Positions 6,128 to 12,784 of a stretch of 14,779 nt of DNA are shown in pieces. The notes under the pieces are model-generated. The model saw nothing but the letters and a program-made list of their open reading frames with translations, searched no databases and was not told the DNA's origin. A program made the position numbers and the translations under genes. The stretch's first letter is position 1. Each line of letters starts with the position of its first letter. Source of the DNA: TMED14 sp965657195 (GTDB lineage Bacteria; Bacteroidota; Bacteroidia; Flavobacteriales; Schleiferiaceae); the NCBI GenBank assembly GCA_965657195.1, contig CBFHNK010000043.1, positions 1-14,779 of the forward strand, written 5' to 3'.

Positions 6128-7229
6128 GCTTCCGTACGCCAAGAGTTTGGCCAACCGAGTGATGCTGCTGCGCGCGCTGCGCGGTGAGGCACTTCCTTCC
6201 CCCGATTCCCTCTGGAACGACGACATGCACGCCATGCGTCGGGTGCTTGAGGCCCCTGCCGGACCAGATGGGATTCGGCGGGCCGACGCGGGTCCGGCTG
6301 GAACCGCCTACCGGTTCGGAATGGCCTTCTGGGCCGCCCAACCCAGCGCTGAGGTAGTTCTGTGCGGCGACGCCCGGATGCGCGAGCGCCCCATCACCCC
6401 GTTGGTCGAAGCCCTTCGTCGACTCGGAGCCTCGCTCGACCCCGTTCCCGAGGGCTGGCGGATTCGCGGTGCGGAATGGCCGTCGGGCGAAGTCGAGGTG
6501 GATGCCCGCGAGAGTTCGCAGTTCGCCTCGGCATTAGTGCTTGTGGCGTCGGTTGCGGCTCCCAATCTGAACGTGGTTGCGCCACTGGGGGTGTCGAGTC
6601 AGCCGTATTTGGCCATGAGTTACCAGCTTGCGGCCCACACAGCGTTGGGTTGGCCACCGGAGCGGGACTGGTCTGCGGCCTTTGTGTTCTGTGCCGCGGT
6701 GGGTTTGAGTGGACGTTCGGTCCTTTTGTCGGGCCTCAAAACCGAAAGCGTTCAAGGCGACGCCGCCAGTGCCCAATGGGGTGGCGAACTTGGTTTTGCG
6801 CTGAGTGCGACGCCTGAGGGGCTCGTGGCGGAACCTGCAGTGCCCTTGGCCGGTCCGTGGACCGTCGATTTCGGGGCGCAGCCCGACCTCGCGATGCCAG
6901 CAATCATCGCTGCCGCACTCTTGGGGCGTGGCGGAACCGCTTCCGGCCTCCACACCCTCAACGCCAAAGAGTCGCCGCGCTTGGATGCGACGGCAGACTG
7001 GCTTCAACGACTTGGTTGTTCGGTCACTCAAGGCCCCGACTGGATCCGTTGGGATGCTTCGAATTCAGCGGCCCAGCCATCTGAGCTCGAACTGGACTGC
7101 CTTGGTGACCACCGCATGGCTTTTTGCGCGGCACTTGTTTCCCTTCGGTTCCCAGTACGGCTTGTTGGAGCTGACGCGGTGTCCAAATCGTTTCCGGATT
7201 TTTGGGAGCAGTTTGGGGCGTTTCGGTAG
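6114..7229 (+). CDS. aroA: EPSP synthase (5-enolpyruvylshikimate-3-phosphate synthase), short N-terminus
   Basis: AroA joins phosphoenolpyruvate and shikimate-3-phosphate. Active-site positions can be matched to E. coli: K10 and R15 (YAKSLANR, for GSKSxxNR), PAGTA (61-65, usually NAGTA), R88 (ARMRERPI), Q136 (SSQF), D258, K285/E286/R289 (KESPR), R334 (DHRM) and K358 (SKSFPDF). At 371 residues it is about 55 shorter than E. coli AroA. Part of the loss is at the start, where the substrate lysine is residue 10 rather than 22, so the first strand of the C-terminal globular domain is mostly missing. The frame stays open back to 5814, but that region is wholly inside aroB and does not resemble AroA. 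ATG 6114 is the best start; a TTG at 6108 changes little. It overlaps aroB by 14 bp. The glycine of GSK and the asparagine of NAGTA are both replaced, so the family is divergent but probably active. Confidence 0.92.
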   Translation: MRRIELPYAKSLANRVMLLRALRGEALPSPDSLWNDDMHAMRRVLEAPAGPDGIRRADAGPAGTAYRFGMAFWAAQPSAEVVLCGDARMRERPITPLVEALRRLGASLDPVPEGWRIRGAEWPSGEVEVDARESSQFASALVLVASVAAPNLNVVAPLGVSSQPYLAMSYQLAAHTALGWPPERDWSAAFVFCAAVGLSGRSVLLSGLKTESVQGDAASAQWGGELGFALSATPEGLVAEPAVPLAGPWTVDFGAQPDLAMPAIIAAALLGRGGTASGLHTLNAKESPRLDATADWLQRLGCSVTQGPDWIRWDASNSAAQPSELELDCLGDHRMAFCAALVSLRFPVRLVGADAVSKSFPDFWEQFGAFR

Positions 7230-7288
7230 CCGATTAGCAAGGCTGGCTCGTTGGCAAGGCTGGCAAGGTTGGCTCGTTGGCTTTTCTG
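7230..7288. repeat. Degenerate repeats leading array 2
   Basis: Directly after the aroA stop there are two similar blocks containing GGCTCGTTGGC (around 7244 and 7271), each preceded by an AAGGYTGG-like segment. They fade into the regular 7-bp repeat downstream. The second block (7269-7285) recurs inverted in the 3796-3812 junction with 16 of 17 bases identical. No gene is visible here. Confidence 0.6.
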
Positions 7289-7421
7289 GCTTTTAGTTTC
7301 TGGTTTCTGGTTTCTGGCTTTTAGTTTCTGGTTTCTTGTTTCTCGGTGCTTGCGACTGGTTGCTGGTCGCTGGTTGCTCGCGACTGGTTACTGGCTGCTC
7401 GCGACTGGTTGCTAGTTACCA
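7289..7421. repeat. Heptad repeat array 2, nineteen 7-bp units
   Basis: The stretch divides without gaps into nineteen 7-mers. The first eight are T-rich (GCTTTTA, GTTTCTG, GTTTCTT, GTTTCTC), the rest are GTTGCTG, GTCGCTG, GCGACTG, GTTACTG, GCTGCTC and GTTGCTA types. Higher-order order is visible: GCTTTTA recurs after 28 bp (7289, 7317) and GCGACTG recurs at 7352, 7380 and 7401. The last units, GTTGCTAGTTAC (7408-7419), occur exactly at 12770-12781 in array 3. It fills the junction between aroA and the converging barrel gene. No start codon or gene is supported here, although reading frames cross it because few units contain a stop. Confidence 0.85.
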
Positions 7422-7424
7422 ATT

Positions 7425-8972
7425 TTAAAGCGGGAGGAGTAGGCGTAGACTGCCGCTCCAGCCGCTTGGCGATCGACGGATTCGTGCGTTGATTCGAGTG
7501 AGGTTTTGGGTATAGGTGAGTGCGGCTTCTGCCGTCCAACCGGGTCGCCAAAGAGTCATGGGGCCCGTGGCTCGGGGAAGCACACTGGATTGAGTCAGTG
7601 TCGAGTTGAAGTCAAGGTTTGTGGTTTGGGAATGGCTAAGACTGCCGTCAAGCAGACGTTCAAGTGCGTTGGGTTGGGATTCACTGATGGTGATCCCGGC
7701 GATTCCGAGTTCTGTAGTGAAGGGGCCCGAGGGCCAGCGGAGCTGGACCGAGGCGCCTTGGGCACGCCCGAGGTAGAGGTGGCTCCGAATGCTTGCGGAT
7801 GAAAGATGCTTCCAATTTTCTTTTATGCTGCGGAACCCCATGCTGAGTTGCCCCGGATACCAAACTACCGATCGCCTTTGGTCAGCCCATGTTGCAGATG
7901 GGCCGGTTGTGGTGCTTTGAATGGTGAGACGGCCGGCCCACAGCGGCAACGCCGCTGTGGCGCGGTTCCCGCGCAGCAGGCGCCACGGGGTGGCGCCGGC
8001 CGCCGGCCTTGCTCCGTCAACCGATACAGCTCCCGCCGGAACCCACTCACGCTGCACCGCCACAAGGAGTCCTCCGGGTCCGTACCATGTGCCAGATAGT
8101 TCCGCCCAACCCTGAGAACTCACGCCCACTTTTGCTCCGACGTAGGCAGACCGTAGGGACAGGTCGCCATACCAAGTACCTGCGGAGTCTCGTCCTAGTA
8201 CGGCGTGGTCAACAAACCTCCGTATAAGGCCTTCACATTTTGTGGACCTGAAAGCTCCCCAAAAAGCCAAAGCCTTTGTGTCACGGCGTCGAAGCATCGC
8301 CGGACGAATTCCCACGGCTACCGAACGGGGTCCGGCCCACAGGCGAACGGGATAATCCGAGGGACTACGCAGCTCCCATGTGGGGGAAGACCAGGGTTGG
8401 ACTCGCGCACTAGCAGAGGAGCTATTGATTCCCGCACGAATTCCGCGTTCGAGACCCTTGGGTCGGCAGCCAGAGCAAGACCATCCCACGTTGAGTGAGG
8501 GGTCGATGGGGCCGCGAAGGGTGCGACCTGCTGGCGCAGCCCGAACTCCGTGGTAGAGTTTCTGAAGCGCTTCGCGCTGGGTTGCTGATAAGGGTATGGC
8601 GCGCCATTCCGTGCTGTCGCGGGGCCAACCGAACTGGGACTGGTAGATTTCGAGTTGAAACTGCTGGTTGGGCGCAATGAAGCAGAGTGCCCCTGCTTCG
8701 CGGGGGGCGCCTACGACGGTCCACTGGGCCCAGGCGGCATAGGCCGAATCCAATTCCGTGTCGGTCCATTCGGGGTGCTGTTCCAGCGAAAGGTTTCGAA
8801 GCACTTCGAGCATGCCTGTCGCAGTTTGGGCATTCAATACTGGTGCCCACAGCCCAAGGGCGGCAAGCCACAGCGCCTTCAATACCGGTGCCCACAGGCC
8901 AAGGGCGGCAAGCCACAGCGCCTTCAGTGCCTGTGTCCACCGCCTAAGGACAGTTTGCCACTGAGCCTTCAT
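7425..8972 (-). CDS. Probable outer-membrane beta-barrel protein, divergent helix-hairpin-helix family
   Basis: This 515-residue exported protein has no motif I can assign with certainty. Its signal sequence is unusual: residues 1-45 are three 15-residue units, the last two identical (LKALWLAALGLWAPV), followed by LNAQ, a likely signal peptidase I site. Residues about 50-145 are helical, and FIAPNQQFQLEIYQSQFGWP resembles a decayed helix-hairpin-helix repeat. The rest is rich in alternating aromatic/polar strands (for example TWYGDLSLRSAYVGAKVGV) typical of a beta-barrel. From memory the layout resembles the long Bacteroidota proteins with N-terminal HHH repeats and a C-terminal barrel. The start is ATG 8972, overlapping the preceding gene's TGA as ATGA; the longer open frame up to 9290 only shadows that gene. 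It is translationally coupled to its partner, and its stop sits four bases beyond heptad array 2. HHH kinship is inference. Confidence 0.6.
   Translation of the reverse strand: MKAQWQTVLRRWTQALKALWLAALGLWAPVLKALWLAALGLWAPVLNAQTATGMLEVLRNLSLEQHPEWTDTELDSAYAAWAQWTVVGAPREAGALCFIAPNQQFQLEIYQSQFGWPRDSTEWRAIPLSATQREALQKLYHGVRAAPAGRTLRGPIDPSLNVGWSCSGCRPKGLERGIRAGINSSSASARVQPWSSPTWELRSPSDYPVRLWAGPRSVAVGIRPAMLRRRDTKALAFWGAFRSTKCEGLIRRFVDHAVLGRDSAGTWYGDLSLRSAYVGAKVGVSSQGWAELSGTWYGPGGLLVAVQREWVPAGAVSVDGARPAAGATPWRLLRGNRATAALPLWAGRLTIQSTTTGPSATWADQRRSVVWYPGQLSMGFRSIKENWKHLSSASIRSHLYLGRAQGASVQLRWPSGPFTTELGIAGITISESQPNALERLLDGSLSHSQTTNLDFNSTLTQSSVLPRATGPMTLWRPGWTAEAALTYTQNLTRINARIRRSPSGWSGSLRLLLPL
8832..8966 (-). 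repeat. Three 45-bp tandem units in a signal-peptide coding region
   Basis: Units at 8832-8876, 8877-8921 and 8922-8966 are in tandem and in frame. The first two differ at 3 of 45 positions. The third, which encodes the very N-terminus, matches the middle unit at 31 of 45. Each unit encodes 15 residues. The high DNA identity of two copies means a recent duplication. Confidence 0.85.
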
Positions 8973-9562
8973 GGGGCGGGCGTGGCGTAGCCGATTGATG
9001 ACCAGGCGGTGCGCCCTCCGCCAACGGCGATGCGCAGGGATCGGTGGTTGAGCACGGCCCGCCAGCGCCCGAGCGAGCTGGCGTACAGGGCGAGCTGATC
9101 GCGCTCGATGCCCAGAATCCATTCGGTGCGCAGAGCGATGAGGTTTTGTTCGACGTGGGCAGTGAGGATCCAGCCCGAAGTTTGGCGCTGGCGCCAGGTG
9201 GCGGACCAGGTTCCGCACACCGGAAGAACCGCGACCACCCACGGGCCTGAATGCATTCGGGTGATAATTTGGGGGCGAAGGCCATCCCAACCTAGGCCGA
9301 ACGAAAGGTCGGCCGAGCTTCGCACCGGGACCTCAGACATGATCCAAGCTTGGGGGCCATGGGCGTTCCACGAAATTCCGCCCGACAGGCGCTCGGTGCG
9401 GCCCCAGGCTACGGCTTGGGTAAGTCCGGGTTTAGGACCAGAGTGTTCGATCCAGGTCGCCAAGGGACGTTGATTCAGGCTGTGCAGCCAGGGGTCAAGC
9501 TGCAGCTGGCCGCAAGCCAAAAAACCATGGCAAAAAGTCAGCAAGAGGTACACGTGTTTCAT
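8969..9562 (-). CDS. Exported beta-strand-rich protein, probable outer-membrane barrel partner
   Basis: This 197-residue protein begins with a clear signal sequence, MKHVYLLLTFCHGFLAC, then GQLQLDPW. Cleavage could be by signal peptidase I near GQ, or by lipoprotein processing at C17 (FLAC is a marginal lipobox). The remainder consists of short alternating strands rich in W, G and R (for example GGISWNAHGPQAWIMSEVPV and DLSFGLGWDGLRPQIITRM), as in small Bacteroidota outer-membrane barrels; similarity to PorV/PorP-type proteins is suspected only. Its TGA overlaps the ATG of the next gene, so the two are made together, and such a small-barrel plus HHH/barrel pair is familiar from memory in Flavobacteriales. 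ATG 9562 is the only start that yields a signal peptide. It is divergent from the sensor kinase, with 77 bp between the preferred starts. The function is unknown. Confidence 0.65.
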   Translation of the reverse strand: MKHVYLLLTFCHGFLACGQLQLDPWLHSLNQRPLATWIEHSGPKPGLTQAVAWGRTERLSGGISWNAHGPQAWIMSEVPVRSSADLSFGLGWDGLRPQIITRMHSGPWVVAVLPVCGTWSATWRQRQTSGWILTAHVEQNLIALRTEWILGIERDQLALYASSLGRWRAVLNHRSLRIAVGGGRTAWSSIGYATPAP

Positions 9563-9608
9563 TGAGCGAAGCTGGCAGAACCTAACGACCTAGAGCCGTG
9601 GGCACACG

Positions 9609-9616
9609 TATGTTTC
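9609..9616 (+). promoter_or_regulatory. Possible -7 box for the sensor kinase operon
   Basis: TATGTTTC matches five of six fixed positions of TAnnTTTG and ends 23 bp before ATG 9640, a spacing like that of the proline dehydrogenase box. No clear -33 element is visible. If used, it would exclude the upstream GTG 9598 and ATG 9610 as starts. Confidence 0.25.
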
Positions 9617-9639
9617 GGGATGCGGCCTACCTTCGCCGC

Positions 9640-12000
9640 ATGCGGCGTGCACTCACGGGACTTTTTTGCGCAATGGCGTCTGTACTGGGCGCCCAAAGTC
9701 TGTCGTTTGCTTTAGAGGTGCGCGCGACGGATCCGCAACTCCGCGGCCTTGAAATCCTTGACCTCGTGGTGGATGCCGACGGGCAGTGGTGGATGGCAAC
9801 CTTGGACGAGGGGGTCGTTCGCTTTGACGGAGACGCCGTCTACACTACGGAATTTGGCGAGGTTCCGCCCATCGTACTTGCGGTGGCTCCGGCGGACCGC
9901 GGGGCGTTTGCCGCTACCAGCGAGGGACTTCGTTTTGTGAGTTTGGATCGGTCGGCGGTCCCTGTGGCCCAGGTTTCAGGGCCGGTCGTCGATGTGGAAT
10001 CGAACCGAGACAGTGTGTGGGCCCTCCAGCAAAACCGCCTCTACCTTCGGATTCCAGGAGGAGGCTTTCAGGAAGTTCAAGGACTGGAACTTCGGGGTGC
10101 CACTCAATTTGGACGCCGCGGTTCTACCTGGTGGGTGTGCAGCGAGCACGGACTCTGGGTTCGTGGACGGTCCGGAATGTGGACGCTCGCGACCGACCAA
10201 GCTGTAGCGTCGGCAGCCATTGACTCTGAAGGCTTGTGGGCGGTCACTGACTCGGGACTTTCGCGCTTGAGCGAAGGGGGCTGGAAGCAGGTGTCGTCGG
10301 GCCGTTCGGCAGATTGGCACTGGGTTCCGGCCGAAAAAGAATCCGCGTGGTGGGCCGTGAATGCCGACGGACTGTACTGGGTGGACCAAGGCGCGCCGAG
10401 ACCACTCTACGCCCTGAACGGAAGCCCGTTGGACCGCGCCCAAACCCTCGCGTTGGACGGCAACGGAGGCCTTTTGCTGCCCCAGTCCGACGGGGTGGTT
10501 CGCCTTCCGAAGCCCGAACAGTGGTACGACGTGCGCACCGCGTCGTTCAATGTGGGCCGCATCACTTCAGTGGCCCACCTCGGTCCCGACAGCCTCGTCG
10601 TGCTGGGCAGCCGAGGACTTCAAATTCTCGGGCCGCGCAGCCTCACCAAACTCCCCTTGCCCAAGGGCGGAGTCCCCAGCGGAATCGCCGAGCTCGGGCG
10701 CGCCAAGTGGCTGCTGTACGGCGAGTTTGGCGCGCGGTCGTGGAACGGACGCCAATGGAAGCCCGTGGTCAACGAATGGGTGCTTCGCGCTGGTTTTTCA
10801 GATCAAATTCCCGTGCTCGAAACCACCTCGGGGTGGCTCAAGTGGACGGGGAAGTCCTTCACAGCATGCGCTCAACCCGCAGACCTCGTTCAACCCCGGA
10901 GCTGGGACGAGCAAGGCTACCAATGGGTATGGGGCGAACGCGGAATCTGGGTGTGGGCACCCGGCCGAGCGGTTGCGACCGCGCCCACGCCGCGTTGGGT
11001 CCTGCGCTCGTGGGATGTTTCAGTGGGGCAGCGCGGATCCAACGTACTTCTTCGCTTGGTGCGGCACGGAGCCCCTGGCGCTGACCGCCAAGCCCTGCGC
11101 TACCGCCTCAACCAAGGCCAGTGGATTGACCTTGGTGTGGCGCGCAGCATCGCCCTTTCGGGCTTGCCTTCCGGCATGCACACCGTCGAAATCGATGGGG
11201 TTCCGCGGCACGTGCTTACGATTCGGATTCCGCGCCCGTGGTGGGGGCAGCCGCGCTACTGGGTTCCCGGACTTGTCGTGCTAGCCGGATCCGGGTTGGT
11301 CCTGGCGCTCATCGTGCTGCGTCGCCGTCGCGAGGCCAAGAAGTGGGCTGCCGAGAAGTCCGAGCTCGAGCGCATGGCGCTGCGCCTGCAAATGAATCCG
11401 CACTTCACGTTTAATGCGCTTGAGTCGATTTCGTCGTTTGTCATGGAGCAAAAGCCCCGCGAGGCCGTCCAGTACCTCAATCGCTTTGCGCGCCTGATGC
11501 GCTACACCCTTGAGAAGGCGGACCAAGAGCGGGTTCCGCTGAACGACGAACTGGGCGCCTTGGCGCACTACATCGCCCTAGAGCAAATGCGCTTTGACCA
11601 AAGCTTTGACTTCGTGAGTGAGGTTGATGAGTCCTTGGATGCGAGCGAATTGTCGGTTCCGCCCATGCTCTTGCAGCCCTTGGTTGAGAACGCCATCTTG
11701 CACGGGTTGAGGCCACTGCAGGGTCGGCGCGGATGCCTCACGCTGCGCGTGCTGCAGTCCGTTGAGCCGGACCGCATCCGAATCGAGGTTGAAGACAACG
11801 GAATCGGCCGCGCCGCGGCCTCCGCCCAACGCACCGGAGACGAAGGCCACAAACGCTCGATGGCGACCCGAATTCTTGAAAACCGACTCAAGGCCCTCGC
11901 AGAGGCCAGCGGCAAGGCCTACACGCTTTCGGTTGAAGACCTCAATGAGGGAACGCGCGTCATCCTTGCGCTCCCGAAGGACGAAGTCTGGGGCGCATAG
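9640..12000 (+). CDS. Beta-propeller sensor histidine kinase (LytS-like His_kinase family)
   Basis: Preferred from ATG 9640 (786 residues). It begins with a signal peptide (RRALTGLFCAMASVLGAQS) and a large periplasmic sensor of repeated strands with W/G-rich blade motifs such as DGQWWMATLDEGVVRF, GSTWWVCSEHGLWV and GYQWVWGERGIWVW, fitting a Reg_prop-like propeller. A Y_Y_Y-like domain follows (LRYRLNQGQWIDLG ... LPSGMHTVEI). One membrane segment (about 541-562) leads to a cytoplasmic His_kinase domain with phosphoacceptor H588 in LQMNPHFTFNALES, then LQPLVENAILHGL (N684) and VEDNGIGR for ATP binding. It should autophosphorylate and pass phosphate to the LytTR regulator 15 bp downstream. The ligand is unknown; unlike SusR-type hybrids it has no fused receiver. 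Starts at GTG 9598 or ATG 9610 are possible, but they lengthen the signal n-region and squeeze the divergent promoter gap to 35-47 bp. Confidence 0.9.
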   Translation: MRRALTGLFCAMASVLGAQSLSFALEVRATDPQLRGLEILDLVVDADGQWWMATLDEGVVRFDGDAVYTTEFGEVPPIVLAVAPADRGAFAATSEGLRFVSLDRSAVPVAQVSGPVVDVESNRDSVWALQQNRLYLRIPGGGFQEVQGLELRGATQFGRRGSTWWVCSEHGLWVRGRSGMWTLATDQAVASAAIDSEGLWAVTDSGLSRLSEGGWKQVSSGRSADWHWVPAEKESAWWAVNADGLYWVDQGAPRPLYALNGSPLDRAQTLALDGNGGLLLPQSDGVVRLPKPEQWYDVRTASFNVGRITSVAHLGPDSLVVLGSRGLQILGPRSLTKLPLPKGGVPSGIAELGRAKWLLYGEFGARSWNGRQWKPVVNEWVLRAGFSDQIPVLETTSGWLKWTGKSFTACAQPADLVQPRSWDEQGYQWVWGERGIWVWAPGRAVATAPTPRWVLRSWDVSVGQRGSNVLLRLVRHGAPGADRQALRYRLNQGQWIDLGVARSIALSGLPSGMHTVEIDGVPRHVLTIRIPRPWWGQPRYWVPGLVVLAGSGLVLALIVLRRRREAKKWAAEKSELERMALRLQMNPHFTFNALESISSFVMEQKPREAVQYLNRFARLMRYTLEKADQERVPLNDELGALAHYIALEQMRFDQSFDFVSEVDESLDASELSVPPMLLQPLVENAILHGLRPLQGRRGCLTLRVLQSVEPDRIRIEVEDNGIGRAAASAQRTGDEGHKRSMATRILENRLKALAEASGKAYTLSVEDLNEGTRVILALPKDEVWGA

Positions 12001-12015
12001 GTTAAGTTCGCATTG

Positions 12016-12756
12016 ATGAAGGCCCTTTTACTCGACGACGAAGCCCCCAGCCGCAAGGCGCTGCGCGGCAAACTAGATTTGTTCTGCCCCCAAGTGCGCG
12101 AAGTGCTTGAGGCGTCTACGGTCGACGAGGCCTGGGAGTTGCTGCTCGGCCACAAGCCCGACCTACTCTTTCTCGACGTGCACCTCACCGGGGAACTCGG
12201 TTTTGACCTCCTTGAGCGCCTTTCAACCGACGATCCGGAATGGTCCGGAGCCGTCATCGTCGTCACCGCACACGACAGCTACGCGCTGCGCGCCTTCAAA
12301 GCCAGCGCCATCGACTACCTGCTCAAGCCCATAGACCCCGAGGAGCTTGCGCGCGCCGTCAAGAAAGCCACGGCGGCCCTGCCGTCGGCCCAGCTCGGAG
12401 CCCTCGTCGACAACCTGCGCGACCGCGGCGACAAGAAGCTCGTCATCTCGAGCACCGAGGGAATGCACATTGTGCGCATCACCGAAATTCTTCGCTGCGA
12501 GTCCACCTCGAACTACACGCAGTTTTTTATGCGCGGAGGCAAGAAGCTCCTCGCGTCGCGCACCCTCAAAGACTACGAATCGATTCTGTCGCCCTACGAC
12601 TTTGAGCGCGTGCACAAATCCCACCTCGTCAACATGGACGTAGTCAAGCGCTACGTCCCCAGCGACGGCGGATACCTCATCCTCGAAGACGATTCCAACG
12701 TCCCCGTGGCGAACCGCAAAAAAGATGTGGTGATGGCGCGGTTGAAAGCACTTTAG
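12016..12756 (+). CDS. LytTR-type DNA-binding response regulator
   Basis: This 246-residue cytoplasmic regulator has a receiver domain (about 2-120) with D7/D8, phosphoacceptor D54 (LLFLDVHL), T84 and K104 (LLKPID), and a C-terminal LytTR DNA-binding domain (about 140-242). Typical LytTR segments are EILRCESTSNYTQFFM, SRTLKDYE, FERVHKSHLVNMDVVKRY and VPVANRKKD. It is the expected partner of the kinase just upstream and shares its transcript. The start is ATG 12016; the TTG just before it adds one residue only. LytTR regulators bind direct repeats in promoters; no such pair could be identified in the short divergent gap at 9563-9639. The stop TAG ends at the first base of heptad array 3. Confidence 0.95.
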   Translation: MKALLLDDEAPSRKALRGKLDLFCPQVREVLEASTVDEAWELLLGHKPDLLFLDVHLTGELGFDLLERLSTDDPEWSGAVIVVTAHDSYALRAFKASAIDYLLKPIDPEELARAVKKATAALPSAQLGALVDNLRDRGDKKLVISSTEGMHIVRITEILRCESTSNYTQFFMRGGKKLLASRTLKDYESILSPYDFERVHKSHLVNMDVVKRYVPSDGGYLILEDDSNVPVANRKKDVVMARLKAL

Positions 12757-12784
12757 CAGCTAGTAACTAGTTGCTAGTTACTGG
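12756..12784. repeat. Heptad repeat array 3
   Basis: Four 7-bp units, GCAGCTA, GTAACTA, GTTGCTA and GTTACTG, fill the whole gap between the LytTR regulator and purE. The array includes the last base of the regulator's stop and, on the other strand, the purE stop (12778-12780) and its last codons. Stops occur in all three frames on both strands. It shares 13 bp with array 1 and 12 bp with array 2. Confidence 0.8.
12762..12782. terminator. Possible bidirectional hairpin between convergent genes
   Basis: Nine-base arms AGTAACTAG and CTAGTTACT pair perfectly around a TTG loop. The stem is AT-rich and followed by only a weak T stretch on the plus side (GGTTTTCC), so it is not a strong intrinsic terminator, but it is symmetric and lies exactly between two converging genes. 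The structure is seen; the termination role is inferred. Confidence 0.4.

Noticed and set aside
7289..7421. CRISPR-like array
   Set aside because: The units are 7 bp with no spacers and no cas genes are near; it is a tandem repeat.
7321..7551. 76-codon minus-strand open frame through the heptad array
   Set aside because: Its residues (repeated SNQSRA-type words) are only the translation of the DNA repeat and it overlaps the barrel gene in another frame.
8973..9290. 106-codon upstream extension of the larger barrel gene
   Set aside because: It overlaps the smaller barrel gene in another frame; the ATG at 8972 overlaps that gene's stop and gives a signal sequence.
10314..11084. 256-codon plus-strand open frame
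   Set aside because: Alternate frame within the sensor kinase; arginine/proline-rich with no domain.
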